Positions 7,576 to 13,465 of a stretch of 13,465 nucleotides of DNA are shown here, one piece after another. How positions within the stretch are numbered: position 1 is the stretch's first letter; each line of letters begins with the position of its first letter. The DNA is taken from NCBI GenBank assembly GCA_047618505.1, contig JBLHLB010000076.1:1-13465 (forward strand), in the 5' to 3' direction. The stretch is from JBLHLB01 sp047618505. Its GTDB lineage: Bacteria; Planctomycetota; UBA1135; GCA-002686595. Made by a program: the position numbers and the translations under genes. The notes under the pieces were generated by a model. That model had not been told where the DNA came from. It saw only the letters and a program-made list of their open reading frames with translations, and did no database searches.

Positions 7576-7599
7576 CCTTTACTGCCTCCCTTTACTGCC
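7576..7599 (+). repeat. Two 11-bp direct repeats upstream of the SASA esterase gene
   Basis: CCTTTACTGCC occurs at 7576-7586 and again at 7589-7599, a 13-bp period, within the 88-bp pyrimidine-rich gap between the PhoD-like and SASA genes. The second copy ends 49 nt before the ATG. It could be a small operator or just local duplication; function is not shown. Confidence 0.6.
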
Positions 7600-7648
7600 C
7601 CCTCCTACCGGCACTTCCGTAGCAGCACTTTCGACACAGAAATTCACG

Positions 7649-8719
7649 ATGCACCTCCACCATCTACGCGCACTGATCACTCTTGCCCTCCTCTCTCTAC
7701 TCGCGCCCAGCTTGAGAGCCTCCGAAGGCACGGTCCGAGTCTTCATTCTCGCGGGCCAGTCCAACATGGAAGGCAAGGCGAAGAACGAGTTATGGGAGCA
7801 CCAGGCGACCAACGACGCGACAGCAGAGCTCTTTGCTCAGCACCGTAAGGATGGCCAGTGGATCGAGCGCGATGACGCCTTTATCAAGTACCTGGGGCGG
7901 CACGGCAACCTGACGATCGGATATGGATCACCCGGGCGCACGGGCGTCGAGTTGGAGTTTGGGGCAGTCCTGGCGGAAAATTTTGATGAACCTGTATTGC
8001 TCATCAAGACGGCCTGGGGCGGGCATTCCCTCGTTCAGAAGTTTCGTTCTCCCTCCGCTGGGTTCCCGGCCGACGACATTCTGCAGGCGGAACTCGCAAA
8101 GGCCCGGAAGCGCGTCGAGGAACGCAACACTGAATCCGGCCGCAGCGATCCCCTGCCGACTATGGAGACGATCAAGGCTGGCTACGGAACGTCCTACCGC
8201 CAGATGATGGCGGAAATCACGGAGACCTTCGCCGGCGTTGAAACGCTATTTCCGCAGTTGAAGGGCATGCAGCTCGAGCTCTCCGGCTTTCTCTGGTTCC
8301 AGGGCTGGAACGATCAATATGGCGGTGCAGAAGCCGAGTACGCATCTAATATGCGGCACTTCATCGGAGACGTGCGCCGCGATCTCAAGGCACCCAAGTT
8401 GCCCTTCGTGATCGGTGTCATGGGACAGAATGGATCCGAGCCCGCCAAGGGCCCAATGCTGGTTATCCAAGAGGCACAAATTTCGATGGCAGCGCTGCCC
8501 GACTTCGCCGGCAACGTGGTCGCCGTGCGTACCGATGTCCTGATCGACAGGGCAGCCGAGACCCTCTATCCCACCTGGAAAGAGAACGTGGAGCAGTGGG
8601 AGCTCACCGGCTCCGACCACATGTATCACTACCTTGGCAGTGCTATCTGGCACCTGCGCATGGGGCATGCCTTCGGCGATGCGATGCTGGAGCTGGTGGC
8701 CCTTGGGGACGAACGCTAG
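7649..8719 (+). CDS. Secreted SASA-domain (sialate O-acetylesterase-like) carbohydrate esterase
   Basis: This 356-residue GDSL/SGNH-type esterase probably removes acetyl groups from polysaccharides outside the cytoplasm. A signal peptide (residues 1-24, ending PSLRAS) leads directly into RVFILAGQSNMEG (30-42), where Ser38 of GQSN is the expected nucleophile. LIKTAWGGHSL (118-128) gives the block II glycine, WFQGWND (216-222) is the conserved block preceding the C-terminal half, and GSDHMYHYLG (321-330) carries the Asp and His of the triad. Length fits the family. ATG 7649 is chosen because it places the signal peptide at the N-terminus; upstream in-frame codons overlap the PhoD-like gene and give no signal. 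No clear Shine-Dalgarno site is seen. Genes of this type are abundant in Planctomycetota and Verrucomicrobiota. Its stop lies 9 bp from the stop of the convergent acyltransferase gene. The actual sugar substrate is unknown. Confidence 0.88.
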   Translation: MHLHHLRALITLALLSLLAPSLRASEGTVRVFILAGQSNMEGKAKNELWEHQATNDATAELFAQHRKDGQWIERDDAFIKYLGRHGNLTIGYGSPGRTGVELEFGAVLAENFDEPVLLIKTAWGGHSLVQKFRSPSAGFPADDILQAELAKARKRVEERNTESGRSDPLPTMETIKAGYGTSYRQMMAEITETFAGVETLFPQLKGMQLELSGFLWFQGWNDQYGGAEAEYASNMRHFIGDVRRDLKAPKLPFVIGVMGQNGSEPAKGPMLVIQEAQISMAALPDFAGNVVAVRTDVLIDRAAETLYPTWKENVEQWELTGSDHMYHYLGSAIWHLRMGHAFGDAMLELVALGDER

Positions 8720-8728
8720 GCGTGCCTA

Positions 8729-9685
8729 TCAACCGCCAAACTTGAACCACTGCTCGGGAGCGGTGCGGATCGCACTCTCCAGATCGCGGACATAGGCGTC
8801 AATCAAGGTACGGTTGTCAGCGGCGCGATCCCTGGTGTGCAAACTGATGAGGGGCTCAAAAAAGCGCACCACGTAGCGGCGACGACCCTCGCGCCGGGCG
8901 AAGACGGGGAGCAGCGGGCATCCGGTGCTACGTGCCAATATCGCGGGGCCATCCGGGACATGGCAGGTCCTGCCAAAGACCTTCACCTCCAGGGAGCGTC
9001 CCCCACGACGGGGCCGATCACCCTGGAGGGCAACGAGGTTGCCATCGCGCAGGGCGTTCATTAGCTCGATCCCCAGCACGGGGTCGTCGGCGAAGTGCGT
9101 GACGTACTTGGTGCACTTACTGCGGGCCAGGAGCTTCTCCAGGAAGGACTGGGCACCGGCGTCCATTTCGCGTTCGCGAACGAGGTGAACTTCCCGCGCT
9201 GACTCATCAGCAGCGACGCGCGAGGCGGCCTCCCACATACCAACATGCCCGGTGATCATGAGGATCCCCTGGTCACTAGCCAGGAGCTTTTCACAGTGTT
9301 CACGACCCTCGTAGCGCAGTTCGATGGGCTTGCTGCCCTCGAAGCGTTCCCAGCGCTCCGCCAAACACCAGGCGAAGGCATCGAGACTCTTAAGGACGCG
9401 CTTGCGCGTCTGGCGTGGACTTACCGACCCCATTGCCAGGTCCTGATTGGTGGCCAAAGCTCGACGCACACTCGGCAGCAGGACATAGCAGCTACGCACG
9501 CAGAACCAGTTGGCGCAGGCGATCACCCAATCCGGGGCGTTCGTCACCAAGCTGTAGTGGAACCGCAGCCAGAAAACCCCTGAATAGTGAAGGGGACCGA
9601 GCACACGCTTGAAGAACCCCACACGGGGTGCATGGGCGTTGATTTCTTCGGTGCTCCCAGAGGTTGTACCGTCCGCGGACGACAC
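8729..9685 (-). CDS. LpxL-type lysophospholipid acyltransferase family protein
   Basis: A 318-residue member of the LpxL/HtrB (LABLAT) acyltransferase family, inner-membrane enzymes that move acyl groups from ACP to lipid acceptors. An aromatic, hydrophobic stretch near the N-terminus (about 34-70) could anchor it. The catalytic HxxxxE motif is GHVGMWE (146-152). LVALQGDRPRRGG (217-229) matches the second conserved block, and APEQWFKF (309-316) matches the usual C-terminal block. It is the last gene of the minus-strand operon: its GTG start (9685-9683) overlaps the TAG of the glycosyltransferase gene by one base, implying translational coupling. Such acyltransferases occur in aryl polyene and flexirubin clusters, where they are thought to esterify the polyene acid to a lipid. 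A lipid A late acyltransferase role is possible but less likely in this operon. Confidence 0.85.
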   Translation of the reverse strand: MSSADGTTSGSTEEINAHAPRVGFFKRVLGPLHYSGVFWLRFHYSLVTNAPDWVIACANWFCVRSCYVLLPSVRRALATNQDLAMGSVSPRQTRKRVLKSLDAFAWCLAERWERFEGSKPIELRYEGREHCEKLLASDQGILMITGHVGMWEAASRVAADESAREVHLVREREMDAGAQSFLEKLLARSKCTKYVTHFADDPVLGIELMNALRDGNLVALQGDRPRRGGRSLEVKVFGRTCHVPDGPAILARSTGCPLLPVFARREGRRRYVVRFFEPLISLHTRDRAADNRTLIDAYVRDLESAIRTAPEQWFKFGG

Positions 9686-10377
9686 TAAGGCACCCGCTCC
9701 ATGCGCGCCTGCACCACGGCCTTGGCAATGCGCAGTGAGTCCACCACCGGGCGGTAGTGACTGGTAGAGCGGCCGTCCGCAAAACCCAAGAGAATTGGTG
9801 TGGAGGCAACGCTGAAGCCGCGGCGTACGGCGCGAACGATTACGGCGCTCTCCGCCTCGAAGCCAGATTCGCGTAGTCCCACCCCCTCCAAAACGCTGCG
9901 GTCGTAGAGGCGAAAGCCCGTCTGCACGTCGGAGAGACTCTGCCCCGCTGCGAAGGAGATCAAGCGCGAGGAAACTTTGTTGCTGATGCGGCGCATCTGG
10001 CCCATTTGGCCAAAGAGTTCGTGCCGTACTCCCAGGACCATGTCCGCGCCCTGGCGCCAGACCTCGAGCAGATTTGGTGCCTCCTCCGGGAGGTGCTGGC
10101 CATCCGCATCAATGGTCACTACTGCGTCGAAGCCGTCCTCGATAAGGCGATCGAAGGCGGTCTGCAACGCCGCTCCCTTGCCTTGGTTCCTGGCGTGGGA
10201 CAGCACGATCTCGGCGCCGGCGGCGCGAGCCGCATCCGCAGTCCCATCGCCCGAGCCGTCGTCCACAACGAGCACTACTTCGAAAAGCCTGCGCGCACGG
10301 GCGACAATATCGCCAACGGAACGAACCGCGTCATAGGCGGGGATCGTGGCGGCAACGTGACCTCGGGAGCGACTCAT
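9685..10377 (-). CDS. Family 2 glycosyltransferase (dolichyl/polyprenyl-phosphate mannosyltransferase-like)
   Basis: A 230-residue soluble GT-A fold enzyme. It shows IPAYDA (12-17), VVDDGSGDGT (37-46), NQGKGAAL (64-71), the metal-binding DxD as DADGQH (90-95), and SDVQTGFRLYDR (149-160), as in polyprenyl-phosphate mannosyl/glucosyl transferases. YRPVVDSLRI (208-217) is also family-typical. There is no C-terminal membrane segment, unlike GtrB-type proteins. The ATG overlaps the stop of the ketosynthase gene as ATGA (10377-10374). Glycosyltransferases of this type recur in aryl polyene clusters, so it may build the glycolipid head to which the pigment is attached; donor and acceptor are not known. 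Confidence 0.87.
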   Translation of the reverse strand: MSRSRGHVAATIPAYDAVRSVGDIVARARRLFEVVLVVDDGSGDGTADAARAAGAEIVLSHARNQGKGAALQTAFDRLIEDGFDAVVTIDADGQHLPEEAPNLLEVWRQGADMVLGVRHELFGQMGQMRRISNKVSSRLISFAAGQSLSDVQTGFRLYDRSVLEGVGLRESGFEAESAVIVRAVRRGFSVASTPILLGFADGRSTSHYRPVVDSLRIAKAVVQARMERVP

Positions 10378-12980
10378 GCGTTTGCCCCCCCCTGGTCCTG
10401 GGCGCCTTCTGCGATCCCCGGCGCGTCGAGCACAAGCCAACAGGCAGAGCCCGCGGCCGAGAGGCAGGAAACCAGCACGCGTTGAGCAGGCGCAAGAGCG
10501 CGACCGTCGTGGGGTCGAAGGCAACAGTCGGGATCGATCACCTCGAAGCCAGGTGTTGGCCATGCTGTTTCGTTGCCCACGGCCAAGACCGCCGCCCCGA
10601 GGAGACCAGCGCCGTATTCGCCCGTGACCGACTTGGGGACCACGACCGGCGGAAGGTCCGCACCGAAAACCTCCCGCAGAACACGCGCCTCGAGCAGGTC
10701 GCCCTTGGCGGAACCGTTCGCACCGCTGACAACACGATCGATTGATTTCACATCGATGCCTTGGCGTGCGAGCCCGCCGCGGAGAGCGCGCGCCAAGCCT
10801 TCATGATCGTGCCCCCAGCTCTGGGCCGAGGCCGTTGCATCCGAGGCACGCACCGAGCCACGTAGGCGCGCAAGGATGCGAGCGCCGCGAGCCTGGGCCA
10901 CGGCCTCATTTTCTAACACGACAACCACCGACCCCTCTGATGCGAGAAAGCCATCACGATTCCGATCGAAGGGTCGCCCCTGTTCTGGGTCGCCGCCCGT
11001 TCCGCGGGAGAGCGCGCCGAAGCGGTCTAGTATCGCGTGGGTGATGGGCGCCATTTCCTCAACGCCACCCGCCAGGGCCAGGGAGGCTGCGCCGGAGGCT
11101 AAGTAGGTCTGGGCTTGGGCGACCGCCAGCAATGTCCCAGCTTCGTGCTGCGCGATCGTTGCGTTGGGTCCGACGAGCCCATTGTCGAGGGCTACCTGCC
11201 CCGCGTGTACATTCGCCACCGATTCCATGAAGAGGAAGGGCGAGACCGATTCTGGGCCGCCCTTGTGCAATTGGTCGAGGATGCGAAGGCTGAATGCCGT
11301 GGGGCCGAAGGCCGTGCCGAGCACGACGGCGGCATCTCGTCCAGCGAGCGCTTGCCGTTCCAGGCCCGCGTCGTCCAGGGCCATACGGGCCGCGGCAACG
11401 GCGAGTTTCGAAGGCAAACTCATGCGCCGCGAGCTGCGTGGATCAAGCCAACCCTTGAGTTGCGTCTGGTCGAGGAGTCCCGCCGTTTGCGCGGAGCCCC
11501 CCAGGTGGAATCCGCGGGAGCGATCGGTGTCCTGCTGGGGAACTTGACCCTGCGCGAGGGCTTCACCCAGTGCCTCGGCTCCGACCCCGAAGGGCCCCAC
11601 AAGGCCAAGGCCCGTGATGACCACGGAGGGCGTTGGTTTAGGTCCGTCGACCACCTTGGAGCTTGGCATTTCGGCCCCGGAGCAGACCCCGAAGAGCAGC
11701 GCTGCATTGGCGCCCCCAAAGGCCAGGTTCGTGGACAGGCCGATGTTTGTATTCTCGAGAGCTCGTGCACGCCCGCGCACTAGGTCCAGCGGCTGCGCGG
11801 GGTCAACACTCGGCAAACCCGGCGTCGGGTGTACGGAAGATAACTGCAAAGTGCGCACGGTCACGACCGCTTCCACCGCACCGGCGGAACCTAGCAGATG
11901 CCCGATAGCGCCCTTCGTCGAAGTCACGGGGAGCTTGGCCAGACCATCGCCAAAGACCGCTCTAAAGGCCACCGCCTCGGCCCCATCGTTGTGCGGCGTG
12001 CCCGTTCCGTGGGCGTTCACAAAGGAGACATCGGCGGGTTGAGCGCCGGCTAGATCCAAGGCACGTTCGATCGCGCGACCGATCCCCAGGCCCTCGGGGT
12101 GTGGCGCTGTCATGTGATGTGCATCACAACTGGAGGAGGCGGATAGAAGGCGCGCAAGGGCGGGAGCACCGCGCTTACGTGCCTGACCCGCGCGCTCCAG
12201 GATGAGCACGCCGGCTCCCTCCCCGATGGTCAAGCCGTCGCGCTCGGCGCGGAATGGCTGGCAGGGATTTGCGCTCACGGCCCGCAGGGAATTGAAACCC
12301 GCGTAGGTCAAGTGACACAGCCCGTCCGAACCACCAACGATGGCCACATCGATTTCGTTAGCGGCAAAGGCCAGCCAAGCGGCTTCGATGGCCATGGTCG
12401 CCGCGGCGCAGGCAGTCGCAAAGGTCAGGTGTGGACCTCCGACCCCAAAGTGCCGCGCAACGGTGTTGCCGGGTCCATCGTTCTGCTGGGTAGAAAGACG
12501 CCCCGGTGAGATTGTCTCCCGCCGTGCGCTCGCCATCGGATCCTTGACTAGTTCCGCGAAGAATTGTTCCCCCTCGTGCATCGCCCCCGTGGACGAACCA
12601 AAGAAGAGACCGACGCGTGAGCCTAGGGACACCAAATCCCTACGCTCGAGTCGAGCCTGTCCGAGGGCTTCGTGGGTCGCCGCCAAGGCGAAGCGGTCCG
12701 TACGCGCCAGGCGTGCGAACTGCCTTGTCTTCATCCCTTCGAATACGCCCGATCGAAGAGCCTCCGCATCATCGCGGACCTCACCTGCAATAGACGTACG
12801 ATGCCCCGCAGGGTCCAGCAATTGCATCTCATCGATGGCACGCTCGTTCAGAAGCAGGCCATCCATCAGGCACTTCAAGTCCCAACCAAAGGGCGTGACC
12901 GCGCCTAGACCGGTAACCACAACACCATGCAAGTCATGGGATTGGGCACTGGGAGTATCTGTTTGGGAAGCGGGGGGCAT
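10374..12980 (-). CDS. Fused ketosynthase-chain length factor (KS-CLF) for polyene assembly
   Basis: One 868-residue chain with two beta-ketoacyl synthase domains. KS1 (about 18-432) begins VVVTGLGAVTPFG and has the full triad: Cys191 in TACAAAT, His324 in NAHGTGT, His361 in KGAIGH, so it should perform decarboxylative Claisen condensation. A short linker (about 433-450) leads to KS2 (about 451-850), which begins VVITGLGLVGPFG. KS2 has lost the triad: the Cys position reads QHEAG (Glu613), NxHGT reads GANGS (Asn755), and KxxxGH reads KSVTGE (Glu788). This makes it a chain length factor. In characterised aryl polyene systems the KS and CLF are separate subunits (ApeO, ApeC). ATG 12980 is preceded by GAGG/GGAG. 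The gene follows the ACP gene by 24 nt and overlaps the glycosyltransferase gene. A sequencing artefact is unlikely, since the frame is open throughout and both domains are complete. Product chain length cannot be predicted from sequence. Confidence 0.88.
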   Translation of the reverse strand: MPPASQTDTPSAQSHDLHGVVVTGLGAVTPFGWDLKCLMDGLLLNERAIDEMQLLDPAGHRTSIAGEVRDDAEALRSGVFEGMKTRQFARLARTDRFALAATHEALGQARLERRDLVSLGSRVGLFFGSSTGAMHEGEQFFAELVKDPMASARRETISPGRLSTQQNDGPGNTVARHFGVGGPHLTFATACAAATMAIEAAWLAFAANEIDVAIVGGSDGLCHLTYAGFNSLRAVSANPCQPFRAERDGLTIGEGAGVLILERAGQARKRGAPALARLLSASSSCDAHHMTAPHPEGLGIGRAIERALDLAGAQPADVSFVNAHGTGTPHNDGAEAVAFRAVFGDGLAKLPVTSTKGAIGHLLGSAGAVEAVVTVRTLQLSSVHPTPGLPSVDPAQPLDLVRGRARALENTNIGLSTNLAFGGANAALLFGVCSGAEMPSSKVVDGPKPTPSVVITGLGLVGPFGVGAEALGEALAQGQVPQQDTDRSRGFHLGGSAQTAGLLDQTQLKGWLDPRSSRRMSLPSKLAVAAARMALDDAGLERQALAGRDAAVVLGTAFGPTAFSLRILDQLHKGGPESVSPFLFMESVANVHAGQVALDNGLVGPNATIAQHEAGTLLAVAQAQTYLASGAASLALAGGVEEMAPITHAILDRFGALSRGTGGDPEQGRPFDRNRDGFLASEGSVVVVLENEAVAQARGARILARLRGSVRASDATASAQSWGHDHEGLARALRGGLARQGIDVKSIDRVVSGANGSAKGDLLEARVLREVFGADLPPVVVPKSVTGEYGAGLLGAAVLAVGNETAWPTPGFEVIDPDCCLRPHDGRALAPAQRVLVSCLSAAGSACWLVLDAPGIAEGAQDQGGANA

Positions 12981-13004
12981 CTCCGTCCTCTCGTCACTCT
13001 CGAC

Positions 13005-13286
13005 TCAAGCTTTGGCGCTCTGGGTCGCTTGGACCTTGAGGACAAAGTCACCCAGGGTCGACACGGTCGAGAAGGCGCTACGATCCATTTCATCGTTGCC
13101 AATGCGCACGCCGAACTCCTGTTCAATCCCCAGGACAAGCTCAAGGGCATCCACGGAATCCAGACCGAGACCTTCCCCGAAGAGAGTTTCGTCGTCGCCG
13201 ATCTCCGCGGAGGCCAGACCCTCCAGCATTAGGCTTTCCACAATCACGCGCTTCAGGCGCTCACGAACTTCAGCTACGTCGGACAT
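13005..13286 (-). CDS. Acyl carrier protein
   Basis: A 93-residue acidic four-helix carrier. GEGLGLDSVDALELV (37-51) contains Ser44, the phosphopantetheine attachment site, in the D-S-V variant common in polyene and fatty-acid type II carriers. ETLFGEGLGLDSVDALEL and the following IEQEFGV helix match the family. ATG 13286 is chosen because MSDVAEVRERL is a normal ACP N-terminus; upstream in-frame codons run through a G-rich leader. No clear ribosome site is seen. It is the first gene of the operon in this window and is probably the carrier for KS-CLF and double hot-dog dehydratase intermediates. Known aryl polyene clusters usually have two ACPs; the second is not here. Confidence 0.9.
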   Translation of the reverse strand: MSDVAEVRERLKRVIVESLMLEGLASAEIGDDETLFGEGLGLDSVDALELVLGIEQEFGVRIGNDEMDRSAFSTVSTLGDFVLKVQATQSAKA

Positions 13287-13302
13287 CAGATGTATGGGGC
13301 GT

Positions 13303-13316
13303 AAAAAGGGGGGGGG
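13303..13316 (-). repeat. Homopolymer tract (A5 G9 on the plus strand) in the ACP leader
   Basis: Nine G (13308-13316) preceded by five A (13303-13307) lie 17-30 nt upstream of the ACP start codon. On the transcribed strand this reads C9 T5. Its length is prone to polymerase slippage; it is not in a coding frame supported by homology. Confidence 0.8.
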
Positions 13317-13346
13317 TGAGCGCCGAGTCGGCGCCAGAGTCGGGGA

Positions 13347-13352
13347 ATTGTA
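13347..13352 (-). promoter_or_regulatory. Possible -10 box (TACAAT) for the ACP operon
   Basis: The minus-strand hexamer TACAAT differs from TATAAT at one base and lies about 60 nt upstream of the ACP ATG. The hexamer 16-18 nt upstream of it (around GAGTCC) does not resemble TTGACA, so only the -10 element is supported. Confidence 0.3.
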
Positions 13353-13465
13353 GCGCCGAATCGCCCCTGGGACTCGACGTGTCTCTCGGAGTCCTTGCAC
13401 CCTCGGCCCAGGCAGCGGACCATGTTGACGGGGGCGCCCCCCGAGCCCCCCTGGAACCCGATGCC

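Larger units (their letters stand above)
13287..13465. other. 179-bp non-coding leader/upstream region of the ACP operon, continuing past the window edge
   Basis: No supported gene lies here. Read on the minus strand it holds a TACAAT box (13347-13352), a 6-bp stem hairpin (GCGCCG 13320-13325, CGGCGC 13329-13334), a run of nine C followed by five T (13316-13303), and a GGGGGCGCCCCC palindrome (13430-13441). Together this fits a promoter-plus-leader region for the minus-strand operon. Confidence 0.5.

Noticed and set aside
7469..7648. N-terminal extension of the SASA esterase into the PhoD-like gene
   Set aside because: ATG 7649 starts a good signal peptide, which the extension would bury.
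11115..11783. 222-codon open frame on the plus strand opposite the KS-CLF junction
   Set aside because: An antisense shadow of the well supported KS-CLF gene; no motif seen.
10374..12980. Housekeeping fatty-acid synthesis (FabF) as the role of the KS gene
   Set aside because: FabF is a single KS domain; the second, catalytically dead KS half and the GT2/acyltransferase neighbours fit a polyene-type system better.
12340..13353. 337-codon open frame on the plus strand opposite the KS1 and ACP genes
   Set aside because: Very rich in Ser, Arg and Pro with no domain pattern; the opposite strand carries an intact KS active site and the ACP serine motif.
13287..13400. N-terminal extension of the ACP up to 13400
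   Set aside because: It would read through the homopolymer run and give a Pro/Arg-rich tail not found in ACPs; MSDVAEV at 13286 is a normal ACP start.

Overview
The window looks like part of a chromosome (or metagenomic contig) from a high-GC, Gram-negative, non-model bacterium. Three secreted hydrolases (an M28 peptidase, a PhoD-like phosphatase and a SASA-type esterase) plus a PHP-domain protein are a gene mix I associate with Planctomycetota or neighbouring phyla. That assignment is a guess from gene style, not from a marker gene: no rRNA, tRNA, CRISPR array or transposase was seen. Gene density is high and no gene-free stretch exceeds 300 bases.

Layout. (a) 1-639 (+): 3' end of a PHP-domain protein, followed by a 9-bp hairpin. 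(b) 733-4439 (+): a chorismatase (chorismate to hydroxybenzoate type), an FAD-dependent halogenase-like protein, and a single polypeptide with two hot-dog dehydratase domains. (c) 4503-8719 (+): three exported hydrolases (M28 peptidase, PhoD-like phosphatase, SASA-type esterase). (d) 13286-8729 (-): a compact, partly overlapping operon of acyl carrier protein, fused ketosynthase-chain length factor, family 2 glycosyltransferase and LpxL-type acyltransferase, converging on block (c).

How the genes fit together. Blocks (b) and (d) together resemble an aryl polyene or xanthomonadin-type pigment locus. The chorismatase would supply a hydroxybenzoate starter. The ACP and KS-CLF would extend it, and the double hot-dog protein would dehydrate each 3-hydroxyacyl intermediate to build the conjugated polyene. 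The halogenase-like enzyme could halogenate the aryl head, and the LpxL-type acyltransferase and glycosyltransferase could attach the pigment to a membrane lipid or glycolipid. The ketoreductase, starter-activating ligase, second ACP and exporter expected for such a pathway are not in the window and may lie beyond either edge.

The most notable feature is that two enzyme pairs known as heterodimers of separate proteins in characterised aryl polyene systems (KS:CLF and dehydratase:dehydratase) are each one fused polypeptide here. The CLF half has lost all three ketosynthase catalytic residues. Several small DNA elements also stand out: a 4 x 14-bp tandem repeat before the halogenase gene, a perfect 13-bp inverted repeat near the start of the chorismatase gene, a G9 run in the leader of the ACP operon, and a 4 x 12-bp in-frame repeat in the M28 gene.
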